In this document: positions 10,479 to 21,049 of the stretch, one piece after another
Layout: each line of letters starts with the position of its first letter
Position numbering within the stretch: the first letter of the stretch is position 1
Assembly (NCBI RefSeq): GCF_037038585.1
Contig: NC_092526.1
Coordinates: forward strand, 42,543,501-42,607,500
DNA from: Patagioenas fasciata
Taxonomy: Eukaryota > Chordata > Aves > Columbiformes > Columbidae
Direction: 5' to 3'
Length of the DNA stretch: 64,000 bases
Notes under the pieces: generated by a model
Databases searched by the model: none
What the model was told of the DNA's origin: nothing
The model's input: the letters and a program-made list of their open reading frames with translations, nothing else
Translations under genes and position numbers: made by a program

Positions 10479-10491
10479 GTTGCCGGGCAAC
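10479..10491. promoter_or_regulatory. Perfect RFX X-box upstream of the QRICH2-like gene
   Basis: The 13 bases GTTGCCGGGCAAC form two perfect inverted half-sites (GTTGCC and GGCAAC) around one base. This is the symmetric X-box bound by RFX transcription factors, which control genes of cilia and sperm flagella. It lies 352 bases before the predicted start codon, consistent with a promoter element. Confidence 0.75.
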
Positions 10492-10548
10492 CAAGACACT
10501 ATATTGTCCCCTGTCACCTGTGCCCCTCGCCCATTTGGTCACTGGCTG

Positions 10549-10733
10549 TGGTGGGATCACTGTGGTGGTGGACTCATTTTGGCAGTTGGATCGCTTTCGG
10601 TGGTGGGGTCGCTATTGGTGGTTGCATCACTTCTGGTAGTGGGATCGCTATTGGTGGTTGCATCACTTTCGGTGGTTTGATCACTTTCGGCACTTGGATC
10701 TGTTCGGTGACTGGATCACTTTCTGTGGCAAGA
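10549..10733. repeat. Degenerate ~18/36-bp tandem repeat near the start of the gene
   Basis: Phrases such as gggatcgctattggtggttg and catcactttcggtgg recur with a basic period of about 18 bases between the X-box and the first coding exon. It could lie in the 5' UTR or promoter. Confidence 0.8.
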
Positions 10734-10842
10734 AGGAGGAGGACAAAGGCTGCTGGCTGCCATTCCCTCCAACATCACCTCCGGACAGAAAAGCTCCCGT
10801 CTTCCCACAACAGGCTCCGTGTTTTCCAGCGGAGCAGCAGCG

Positions 10843-13800
10843 ATGGCCACACTCGGTCTGTTGGAGCTGCTGAACGCCACCATTGGGACACCCCATATGG
10901 GGGCTGTCGACTTGGTGGCCCTGCACAAGTTGCTCGAGGCCATCATCGGGCAGCTGGGCCAGCAGGAGTCGTCTGTCCTGGAGCCAGGGCAGAGCCCGAC
11001 CCCCAGCCTGGCAAAGGACCAGGACAGCAAGGCCCAGCCTGGCCGGGAGAAGGAGGAGGACGGAGCCCTGGGCACCGGGCAGCAGCTCTGGAAACCAGAG
11101 GAGCAGCTGGATGAGAAGGACACGCTGGAGGGGACCAGGAGCAACTCCGAAGTCTCCTCCATGGCCAAGGAGCTGATGCCAAAAACAACAGAAGAGAAGG
11201 AGAGAGCTGTCTCCAAGGTAGATGCTCTTGCTGGTCCCTGGGTGCTCCCCCACAAGACGCCCCCTCCTCTGGGCTCCGCGCTGCCCTTGTGCCGCCCTCA
11301 GCCCAAGGGCTGGGTTAAGCCCGAGCTCCCGCAGCAGAGCACAGTGGGTTCCAGGTCCCCAGGGTCTCTCCCCTGAGGTCACCCCCCACCCGCTCTCCCA
11401 GGAAAGGGTTTTGCTCCAGGATCTGTGGGAGGAGATCAACAAGTTTAAGGAGGTGCAGTCTGGCCTGGCAGAGGACGTGCGGGAGATGAAGGAGGCGATG
11501 CAGGAAACGCATTCTGGAATGGAACAGGACATGCGGGAGATGAAGGAGGAGATGCAGAAGGCGCATTCTGGCCTGGCAGAGGACATCCAGGAGATGAAGG
11601 AGGCGCATGTTGGCCTGACAGAGGACATGCGGGCCATGCAGGAGGCGCATTCTGGCCTTGCAGAGGACATCCAGGAGATACAGGAGACCCTTGGCCTGGT
11701 GAGTGTCCCCTGGTGCCCCGGGAGAGAGCTGGGCCCTTGTCCCCTCCCCGTTCCTGCTGCCCTGTCACACTGTGCCCGTGCCCCACGGCCATCGGTGTCA
11801 CCAGCGTGAAGGGAAGCAGGAGGGAAGAGTGGGAAGGGTGTCCCAAGAGTTGCTAAGGCACTTCTGAACTAGATAGCCATCCAAACAGAACCATGGGAAG
11901 GGAAGGAGGGGAGATAAAGCTCTGCCTGCGCAATTCAGCCGCGGCCTCCAGGCACAGCCCTGCCCAGCATCCCTCTGCCTCGTGCCCCAGTTCATTTGGG
12001 GATGCTCTTTAAATCCCGCTCCCACATTTGAACGGGTGTCTCTCTCCTCGCCCAGCTCCAGGGGAAGCCCCAGGATGCTGCCGGGCTGCGCAGGGACAGG
12101 AGGCGGCTGCGTCCCCCGCTCCCTCGGGGACACCAGCCCTCCTGCCTCGGGGCACAGCCTGTGGGTTGGGGGTGCTGGGCAGCGATGCTGGGGCTCCCAT
12201 CCCTGGAGGTCCCGTCCCCCCGGCTCTATGGCCGGTCTGAGCCCATGATCCCTTTGCATTTGGGCTCTCATGTTCAACACGAGTTTGGCCCCGCGAGATG
12301 GTGGTTTGGGGATGGGGACTGAGGACACGGCGGGAGGTTCTGGGGTCTGTCCTCACGGCTGCCCAGCTGCTAGTAACCCTGCTGCCCTTTGCCTCTTCTT
12401 CCCAGGAGGGCGCTGGGGGCCAGTCTGCCCCCGCCGAGCCCACCCAGGTAACCATGGATACCCAGGCCAGGAAGCGCTCCGCACTGGGGCCGAAGGGACG
12501 TGGGACACAGCCTGGGATGGAGACCAGCAAGGGGACTGCAGGGTCTGGCTCCCCGGGGATGCAAGCAGGGACACAGGGGGAACCAGTGACCCCTGTGAAG
12601 TTGTCAGGCGCTCCCTCTGCTCACCCAGGATCTTGTGGTGCCGGCGCCACCACCCCGGGGTTGCAGCCAGGATCCCCGGGCACCCAGGCCAGCACCTCGG
12701 GGATGCAGCCACGATCACCTGGGACCCACACCACCACCCCTGGGGTGCAACCTGGGTCCTCCAGCTCCCAAGCCACCATCCCAGGGGATACCCAAGAGCC
12801 GGCCAAGCCCTGGGGCTCCACCAGCACCTCCAGCTACGAGTTGGAGATGCGGGAGGTTCTCTCCCAGGTTGGGCAGCTCGGCCACCTCTGTGCTAGTCTG
12901 AAGGAGCAGGTGGAGCAGCTTAAATCTACCAAAGCAGAACATGCAGATCTTGACAACGTACGCCGGCTCTTCCCGGAGGGAGGTGAGAGCACCGGGGGGC
13001 TGGTGGGGGTTGTTTGGCGTGGGGACACCCTGGGTCAGGGGCTCGTCATGCTCAGAGCCTGGCCCCAAGGCTGAGACCCCCTCACCGACAGCACATCCCC
13101 TTGCACCATGTCCCTCTAGGCCGGCAGAGCATCACCAGCATCCTGGCCGACCTCAAGTGCCAGGTGGCCTTCCTGCAAGATATGGCCAGGGTCCTCCATG
13201 GGCAGGAGGAGAAGGTGAGCCGGCAGCAGTCCCCGAGGGGCTGCGGGGATGCCAGTTTGGGCAGGGAGGGGGCAGCCAAAGGGTCCCTGTGCCAGAATGA
13301 CACAGGGGGCTGTGCCCTCACCGCCCCCACTGCCGTTCACAGATCAGGAAGGTGGAGGATGCTCCCAGAAAGATGAGGGCGGCTGGAGCCGGCAGGAAAG
13401 CAGACGGCAGCGGCCAGATGACCCAACAGCCACGGTAAAAGGATGGGAGAGGGTTTCCTACCCCGCAGGGCTGCGAGGGAGCCTGGGGTCTGGGAGCATC
13501 CCAGTTTGGGGGCCGAGGGACACCCCCACGAAGGCTAAACCTGCCCCTGCCCCCGTCTCGCTGGCCAGGCCCAAGGGACAGAAGGTCAAGGCAGAGCGGA
13601 AGGAGTTGGGGAAGCAGCAGGAGCCAACCCAGGCCGAGCTGGAGCAGTTTGTGGCCGAGTATGTGAATAAGTTGGTGATGGAGACAGCAGAGCAGCTGCA
13701 GGCAGAGGTGAGGCCCAGGGGCAGTGCTCCCAGCCCCCGCTGGCTCGGGGGGAGTCCTGGCAGTGTCCCGGCCACGTTCCCTGGCCGGATGGGGCCGTGG

Positions 13801-16360
13801 AGCCTCCACGGCACCTGGGCTTGTGGGCGGCATCCAACGCGGCTCAGAGCTGATTCCTCCTCCCCTACCAGCAGCTGGAGGAGCCGAGGGCGATGGCGCA
13901 GAGCGGGGGACACGAGCACGCAGGGTGCCCCGGCTGCAACTGGGATACCAGGGCGCTGCTGGGGAAGCTCCTCCAGCACTGCAAGAAGCTCGAGGAGCAG
14001 CTGGAATCCCTGGCCCAGAAGGCGGGCGGCAAGGTGGAGAGTTACCCGAAGTGGAGGAAACAGGTAAGGAGACACGGTGTAGGGGGCTTGAGCTGCCAGG
14101 AACCCCCAGGCATTTCTGCTTTGCTGTAACGTGGGGGAACCTCTCGCTACCCCCCTAATTGGCTTGAGGGAGTCAGCAGCATGGAAGGGAATTAAAGCCT
14201 TGGAGCAAATGTCCTGCTTGCACTGAGAGCCCACAGCCACCAGCCAAAATACCCTGGGTCTGTCCCCGTGGGGCACCCACCCCCTGGCTCAGCACCGCCT
14301 TGTCCTCTTAGTCCCTGCAGCAGGACGAGCAGCTCAAGTGCCTCCAGGCCAGCATCATGCAGCTCCAAAAGGACTATGAGAAGTTCAGCTCGGCCCTTGC
14401 AAACCTCCAGCAGGATGGCCAGCAGGAGCAGAAGGACATCAAGGTGGGTGGCTGTAACCCGCAGGCAGAGCCCAGGCTGGGACCCCAAGGGATCTGTCCC
14501 CCTGCCACCCTGCTCGCAGCCCTGCACAGCTTCCCGATGCCTTTCCTGGAGGTTTCTGATGGGGTGGGGAGGGGAGGCAGGGGGTGCTCGGCTGGCCGGG
14601 GGGCAGCTCCGACCCTGCCGTGGCATCACGGGCTGCTGTCTGCCTTGGGAGGCTCTGTCCCAGGCCCTGGAGAGGCTCAAGAAGCAGAAAGGAGACAAGG
14701 AGCAGCTGTTGGTGCTGGGAATCGATGAGGTAGGGGCTCGAGGGGCCCTGGTGCCAGCCAAGGGTGTCCCGGGCAGGGTGACAAACGCCCCTTGTCCCTT
14801 GGGTGCCGGCTGGCAGAACCAGCCAGGGGGAGGGAGGATTTCCAGCCCGGCTGCGGGTCCCTTGCCAGGTCCCTCTGTGACCCCGAGTGCCTTTGGCTGG
14901 TGGGAGCAACCCCACGGGGGTGATGGGGTGAACAGGGCCACGTAGCCACTTCTCCCTCTCGCATTGTCCCTGGATCCTGTCCCCACCGCTCTCCCGCCTT
15001 TCCCCATTGCTAGAAAGCAGACAAAGCCGCCCTGGCTGACAAAGTCAGTCGCAGCCAGTTTGAGGCGTGTGAGGAGCGGCTGAACAAGGCGGTGGAGGAG
15101 GTGACGAGCCAGGTGACGGGCCAGGAGGAGGGCTGGCACCGGTTCCAGAAAGAGCTGCAGAGACAGATGGACTGCAAGGTGAGGGCTCGTCCCCTCCACG
15201 CAGAACTGGCACCTTGGGGGCCTGGCAGCCTGAGGCAGCATCCTTGCGAGGGTGCCCCCTCCCGGCTGTCCCCCTGGGGACCGCCATGTCCCATCCTGGG
15301 GTAGATGGCTGAGGGTGTCACCCGTCCACAGCTGGACCGCTGGGAGCTGGGGGCGTTCCGGGAGCAGCAGGAGGAGCGGTGGAAGAGCCTCAGCGGGCAG
15401 CTCCAGAAGGCGCTGCAGCCAGAGCGTGACGATGCCGCTGGGATTAGGAAGTGAGTGCGATGGGGACAGCGGTGCCTTTGGCAGTGCTGGCCCTGTTCCT
15501 GCTGGCTGTCCCAGCTCGTGCCGCTGTGGTACCCTGGCGTGGGAGCCGTGTGGGCAGCGCCCCTGGGGATGCTGAGCAAGTGGCTGTGCCTTGTGCTCCT
15601 GCCAGCTGCAGCTTTCCAGTGCTGGAGGGGGCACAATGAGGGGGCGCGTGTGGGAGGAGCCCTCCCGAACCAATCTTGAGGGGTGGGTGCAGAGGCTTTT
15701 TGTGGCAGGGGACGATGTGCAGGTGGGGCTGTGCCCCCCAGGAGCTCCCCAGCCCTTTTCTCCTCTCTCCAGGCAGCTGCTGCCTGGTTTCCATTGCCTG
15801 TCCTGGGACTGGCCCCTCCACATGCTGGCGCCTGGACCGTGAGTAACTGCCCCCTGACCCCTCCCTGGCGTCGAGTGACACATGGGGTGCCACCTGCCAG
15901 GCACTGAGCACCCCGTGTCCTGTCCCACAGGGAGCGGACGGGCGAGTCCAGGTACCCCACTGTTCCGCGGAGCTGCGGGGGCCCACACACCCTCATGCCC
16001 CCGCGCTTCCGGCCCCAACCGCCCAGCACCCCACGGCCGTCCCCATCCGGCGCCCGCAGCCCCAACAAGGTAGGGATGACGGAGGTGGGGAGGGGGATGC
16101 TGAGCCTGCGGGGGGAATCCATCCGTGCCTCAGTTTCCCCAGGGAGAGCTGGCTGGGGGAGGGTTGCTGGGGGATGCGGAGTGGGGTCCCGTGTTTGGGT
16201 CACATGCTCTCCCCTTCCCAGAAGGATGCGATGCAGCTGTCGGGCCAGGACGGCACTGATGGGAACTGGCAGAACGAGCAGCTCTCCATGATGGGGGGCT
16301 CTCAGCTGCCCACGACGCCAAGGGCCACCCCAGACACCACGACCTTGAGGAGCCGGCCAG
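10843..16360 (+). CDS. QRICH2: QRICH2-like coiled-coil (DUF4795) gene, left copy
   Basis: This multi-exon gene probably encodes a sperm-flagellum coiled-coil protein. Exons with AG/GT ends and mutually compatible phases are 10843-11217, 11402-11698, 12406-12982, 13120-13214, 13343-13434, 13569-13707, 13872-14063, 14312-14443, 14664-14729, 15014-15178, 15332-15450, 15773-15838, 15931-16069 and 16222-16360, about 864 codons. The start ATG (10843) opens MATLGLLELLNATIG. Exon 2 encodes tandem 14/18-residue heptad repeats (SGLAEDIQEMKEAH); exon 3 is Ser/Thr/Pro/Gly-rich. The DUF4795 core runs from about 13,872 (HEHAGCPGCNWDTRALLGK) through KADKAALADKVSRSQFEAC (15,014) to a Pro-rich tail. The conserved FHCLSC-type motif reads CLSWDW here. 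The terminal coding exon present in the right copy is deleted. A further exon near 12,055 is possible. Family assignment is firm; QRICH2 over its paralogue C16orf96 rests on the UBALD2 neighbour. Confidence 0.8.
11402..11698 (+). CDS. QRICH2: Exon 2 of left QRICH2-like gene: tandem heptad repeats
   Basis: The acceptor ctctcccag (ending 11401) and donor ctg|gtgagt (11699) bound 99 codons. After ERVLLQDLWEEINKFKEV come two 18-residue and three ~14-residue units of the form SGLAEDxxEMKEAxx. The DNA units are 54 and 42 bp and very similar to each other, so the coiled coil has probably lengthened by unequal exchange. Confidence 0.8.
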
Positions 16361-16592
16361 GTATGGCCCTGTCAGGGCACCGGGGGGCAGAGGACACCCT
16401 GCTGTCTGGGGGGACGGGTCTGTGCCCGCAGCTGGGCAGGGTGGGACAGGGGTCTGGGGTCTGGGCTGGGATGTGGGAGCAGCACGGGCTGCTGGGGCAG
16501 CAGCTCCTCGTGGTGGAGCTGGAGGGACATGGGGGTGGTGCTGGCAGTGTGGGACAACAGCCTGCGTGCTTCAGGGTGGGGGCAGCGGCTGC

Positions 16593-16598
16593 AATAAA
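16593..16598 (+). terminator. Poly(A) signal, left QRICH2-like gene
   Basis: AATAAA in gctgcaataaatggcg corresponds to the signal at 57,318 in the right copy. In the left copy about 235 bp just before it, including the last coding exon, are missing. If the donor at 16,361 is not used, the exon-15 frame stays open through this signal to TGA at 16,630-16,632. Confidence 0.7.
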
Positions 16599-16632
16599 TG
16601 GCGATGGGCAACCAAGTGCCGGTGTGGTCTGA

Positions 16633-18405
16633 GTGGGGGTCCCTGGGGCAGGATGGCAGAAAGCCCCGCTGTGTTTGCTTTTCAGGAGAAAAATAAGTGC
16701 TAAAAAGGCACTTTGGGGGTGCCCAGGTGGATCCGGTGGTACCCAGGGCCCCCCAGAGGGAGCACTGGCAGCAAACCGGTGGGCACCAGGGCAGAGCTAG
16801 CAAAGACCCATCCTGCACCCCGGGTGGGGCTGAGGTGTCCATGGGCTTCAGAAACACCCCCTGGGACTAACTGGGGGGATGGGGTGAGGGGGTAACCAGG
16901 GGGCTGTGCAAGAAGCCGGGCTGACGGTCGGCAGCCGGAGGAGGGGAGTGCTTTGCTCTGGGTCGGGGGACCCAGAACTTGGGGCACGCAGCAGCTCCGC
17001 ACCCCACCCGGGCGTGCCCACAGCCCCATGTCGCAGCACTTTGCAGCCGCAGGAAAGCGCCCGGCACTTCCGGCTGATGGGCGCTCTGGTCACGCCCACA
17101 GCCCTCGGCTGACAGACGGGGCCCTCGTTTAATGAAACGCCTGGGAGCAGAGAAGCTTCTGGAGCGCTGACCGTATACAGGCCCAGCTCGGATTCCCTTG
17201 GGCTTGACAAGGAGGCTGTGGGACCTTCCGGCGGTTTCGGTGTGGGGCTGTGGGTGGAGCGTTGTCCTCAGACTGTGGACCCTGCGGGAGCTCCCCAGGC
17301 AGAGCCCCCCCCGCCCCGCCGGCCGGTGGTTGTGTCTGCTGGGGACCCTGCGGAGCCACCCGCTTTCGTGAGTGGGGATGTGCCTTTGGAATTGTCATTC
17401 AAAGGGTAGATGAGCACAGCTCGGCTTCAGCCAGGACGCCTCTGTGCCTTTAGTTTTTGTTTTTCCCTCACCTTCCCTTTTGTGCGGAGCGGCCCGGGAC
17501 GGGGGAGTGTGGGTGTGTGTGCTAAGGGAACACCTCGTACCCAGCAGCCTGCTCCGTGCTGCTGCTCCTTGTCCCTGCATTTATATACGATACACAAATG
17601 TAAAGAAAACGGGGGGGGGGCGGTGCGTGGGAGCAGGAGCGGCTGGGGGCTCGTGGGCCGGGCCTCACGCTTTCCCGCTCCCCTCGCGCCACCATCTTCG
17701 GCGCGGGCAGTGAAGCCGCTGCACTGAGGCCGTGCCTCGTGCCGCCGGGGAGGAGGGGAGCTGGTCACTCTGGGAGCCGCTCTTGGGAAGCAGGCGGCGC
17801 ACCCCGCCGAGGAGGGGGAGTTAACGTCCTTGAAGTCCTCCTCCTCGGGTACCGGCGCCGTTCGGGCAGTGGCTGATGAGGTGTCTGTCGCGGGGCAGGG
17901 AGAGCGCGGCCGCTGTGCCCTCACTAGAGATGGCGGTGGGACGGTCTCTCGCGCGGACAGGACTGCGGCCGCGGGGAGCGGCGCTCCAGCCCCTGGCGGA
18001 GCTCACGTGGCTGGGTGAGGGGACGGGACCCCCCTCCAGCCTCGCTGTCTGCCAGGGATCCCCCTTCCCCTTTTCCAAACCTCCCGTTCCCCCTCAGCTC
18101 AACCCCTCCTTTCCCAGCCAGAGGGAACCCGTTCTCTGCCCGGCCACCCCCATCTTGGGGTCACTTGTCCCCTGGTTCCTGAGGTTCTGCTGGGTGGGCG
18201 GGGGGCGGGTTTGGGTCGGGCTGAGCCGAGGCCCGGATCCCGGGGGGATGCTCTGCAGCCAACAGCCCCCGCCCTAGGAGCGCTGCTGCTCCGCTTTATT
18301 TTCATATTTCCCGCGCCTAGCACTGCGCCCCAGCAGTGAACCAGCAGACTGCAGGTACCGAAGGGATCTCCTCCTCCTCCCCACCCCTTAAGGGGTGGTG
18401 ATCAC
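16633..18405. repeat. GC-rich segmental duplicate of 57,357-59,125
   Basis: The whole stretch downstream of the left QRICH2-like gene recurs in the same orientation downstream of the right copy, at roughly 95% identity by eye. It is CpG-rich from 17,200 to 18,250. A short open stretch, ATG at 17,930 (MAVGRSLARTG...) followed by ctgg|gtgagg, could be a first exon, but the right copy has lost that ATG and no compatible next exon is clear. I see no firm gene. Confidence 0.75.
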
Positions 18406-18546
18406 TGCAGGAGTAAGAAAAGGATGCTGCAGGAGTAAGAAAAGGATGCTGCAGGAGTAAGAAAAGGATGCTGCAGGAGTAAGAAAAGGATGCTGCAGGA
18501 GTAAGAAAAGGATGCTGCAGGAGTAAGAAAAGGATGCTGCAGGAGC
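18406..18546. repeat. 22-bp VNTR, six copies
   Basis: The unit caggagtaagaaaaggatgc plus tg occurs six times almost without change, followed by a partial copy. The paralogous place at 59,127-59,183 has only two copies. Confidence 0.95.
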
Positions 18547-18597
18547 TGGGGTTGCCTTCTACATCTGTTGTTTCTTGCTTCAGAGCTGCGCCGGGGC

Positions 18598-19189
18598 TGC
18601 AGGACTCTCTGGCCGTGATGGTGAGCGGAAACAACTTTACAATCTGTCAAGTCATAAAACTTCCCAACTCACAAGGTTATAAAGCAGGTATGTTCATTTC
18701 GACGTCGGGCGCAAGGGGGATCGTTCCACCGTTCATGCGCAACTTCTAACAATATGAGGTGTGTTTAAATACAGTGAGGTGTTACGTATTCATAATGACC
18801 CCAGGAACGCCTCTACATATTCATAACCTTTCACGCTTCTTATTAAAATGAGTCCCAGGTGATCATTTCCATAGTCTCCTCCTTGACCCCTCCCTGTTGC
18901 ACCTGCGCAGTGCCATCTGGTGGTCTTGAGGAGGGGTCTTTGGATGAAGGCTTCTTCAGCCTCGTCACAGTGAACTCTTTACCTTTGGCTCATTATGTTG
19001 AATTGACTGGAACCCAAGCTGCCAAGTCGATTGAAATCAGACTGGTTCCGCCCTTTTGCTGTAAATCTTAGTTATCTCGTCTTCTCAAGTTTACATCTAG
19101 GTGCTGTAAAACCTCTTACCTTGGCATTCGACGAGGTTCTGTTTTTTCTTAACATAATGGGTTAGTTAGTTAGTTAGTTCCCTCTATCA
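18598..19189 (-). mobile_element. 3' LTR of old class I-type ERV (left copy)
   Basis: The block recurs at 59,231-59,822 and, more divergently, as the LTR at 61,361-62,412. The minus-strand beginning (TGATAGAGGG, ending at plus 19,189) follows a purine tract (minus aaaaaggggggaac, 19,190-19,203), the expected polypurine tract. The other edge is uncertain by about 20 bases: TG at 18,598 or 18,617. A (ttag)n run lies near the U3 start. Confidence 0.75.
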
Positions 19190-19439
19190 GTTCCCCCCTT
19201 TTTGGGAAGGTTAGTAAATTCTTGTACTAACATGATGATTCCCTATTTAACCTTTTCTCGGACCACAAGTAAGAAGGCTGCTTCGACAGGAGAAGACTTA
19301 TCTTTCTCCCTCAAAGAACAATCAAATTCTCATGTTGAACAAAACATTTGTGTTGCTCTTCTGGGGCAGCTGATGACCGGGTGGCTGGTGCCCCGGCAGC
19401 AATGGCATCTGTTGGGCTGCAGCGGGAGCTCGCGCTCTT

Positions 19440-20870
19440 TGGCGTGGTGACCCTGCCCACTGCAGTTCCTAGCGCTTTCCTTTTGGGTTTCTTCTTCCCA
19501 GTGCGATGGCTAGGTCCAGTTTGGTGTTGTCTTTTAAAATCATTAGTTTATACCCCGTTCCTTTTGCTGCCATTTCAGGATCTATAGGCGTGCCTGAGAT
19601 TTGCATGGCTTGGACTACTGAATGCATTAACCGAACAAAGCACGGGGTCATACGTGGCACAAACAGTAAACCCAGATATGCACATACTATCATGAAGCCT
19701 ATTTTCTTCCACCAGGCTCCCCCAAATAAGTTACCCCACCAATGGCTAGTAAGTATAGAATTCCATTTCTGTACTGGTACATGTGCAACGCGTTTTATCT
19801 CCTCTGCTATTTTCATTATGGCTTCCCCATTGCCATCTCTTTCCAAACAACACTCCGAAGTATTCAGTTTCCCACAGACGCCCCCCTCTCTTCAGCTAAA
19901 AGACAATCTCAAGCTACCTGATTTTGGTACACTGCATCTCTGGTCTGAGACAATTGTCTCGCTATGAGATTCAGTGCCTCAGCCGTCTGGTTACTTATTA
20001 TTTCAACCACTGCTTGCAACCGAATAATTTGGTTTAGCATATATATAGGGGTATGGGATCCCCAGTTTCCATCTTGGGCCCATGTGGCTGGATCATAGTA
20101 TTCAGATATTCTTTGTGCAGGCCATTCACCATCTTTCCAAGTTTGCATTCCTCCTATGGGGCATTTATTAAACTCTTCTCTGTTTCAAGTTTTGTCTTGC
20201 ACTCCCCCTCCATCTGAATAGGCCCTCCTACCAACTTGTGTAAAACAGATCCTCTGTTCTCCCCTAGGGCAGGAGGCAGAGCCTACACCGAGTCCACCTT
20301 TCTCTAGGTTAGTTGCTACCCATAATTTCTGCCCTTGGACTTCACACTTCTCCAATTTTGTTCTATCATAACATCCAGAATTAATACGAGTGTGATAATT
20401 TAGAACATACTGGGTTAGTCTTCCTATTCTCACACGCTCGTAGCACTTGGTACAGGGATTAGCCAGGCTAAGTTGGGAACAATAAGTCACCGCTCCTGGC
20501 AAGAGGATCAGGTCCAGGTTTCCACGCTCTCTGGCCGAGCAGGTTGCAGCCAGCAGCCAAGTTCGTCGTCTTCTCGGCAGCGAGGGCCGTGTCCCTGCCT
20601 TTCCTGTTTTTGTCGTTAGCGTGGCGATTATCGTTTCCCAACTCTTGGCCTTCACTTCCTAGGAACAACAGGAGCAACACGGAATTTGATTTCTCTGTCT
20701 GCACTCTCTTCTTTTCATCACTGGCGGACTCTCTAAATTCCCATTCACCCCTTCAGTAAATACCTCCCACCATTCTTGGCTATTTTTTTTTATTCTTCCA
20801 GTGGCAACTAGAATCCTCAACCGAGCTCTGGTTTCCTGATCTTCTATTCTTAGACATTCATTACACAATC
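19440..20870 (-). pseudogene. Decayed env of the old ERV (left copy)
   Basis: Minus-strand fragments in changing frames give envelope features. Around 20,868-20,185 lies a surface-subunit start with many cysteines. At 20,148-19,909 is a heptad region ([20 protein letters not shown]) typical of a transmembrane subunit. Near 19,880 is a CX7CC motif, followed by VAHVPVQKW. A hydrophobic span (GFMIVCAYLGLLFV) at about 19,700 precedes a cytoplasmic tail. Stops and frameshifts separate the parts, so no full protein can be made. It adjoins the 3' LTR on the left and pol remnants on the right. Confidence 0.75.
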
Positions 20871-21049
20871 CTGTTGGTAAGTTCCCTTTGTGGATATACT
20901 TATACCACAGTCCATTTACAACCCCGAGTCAACTTCAATTTCAGTTCGCCCGGTTCTTGAGATACTTTCAAGGTTCTTTCTTCTGTCAGGGGTCCTTTAG
21001 CTTGAGAGACGTGTGTCCATCTTTTCTCTGCCCTCCAAACAGCTGGTTC

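Noticed and set aside
9910-10560. 216-codon minus-strand open frame upstream of the QRICH2-like gene
   Set aside because: No domain, no splice or promoter context, and it overlaps the X-box region; probably chance in GC-rich DNA.
10681-11670. 329-codon minus-strand open frame with Ser/Ala/Arg repeats
   Set aside because: It is the antisense of the heptad repeats of exons 1-2, whose splice phases fit the plus strand.
12055-12170. Possible extra QRICH2-like exon after ctcgcccag
   Set aside because: The acceptor is good, but no convincing donor was found, and the exons on either side are already in phase without it.
14192-16018. 608-codon minus-strand open frame antisense to the QRICH2-like exons
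   Set aside because: It mirrors coding exons and GC-rich introns of the plus-strand gene. The duplicate at 46,086-47,513 shows the same antisense openness, as expected from codon bias.
17930-18017. Short CpG-rich first exon (MAVGRSLARTG...)
   Set aside because: The ATG is absent from the duplicate at 58,660, and joining to the candidate exon near 18,587 gives an immediate stop.
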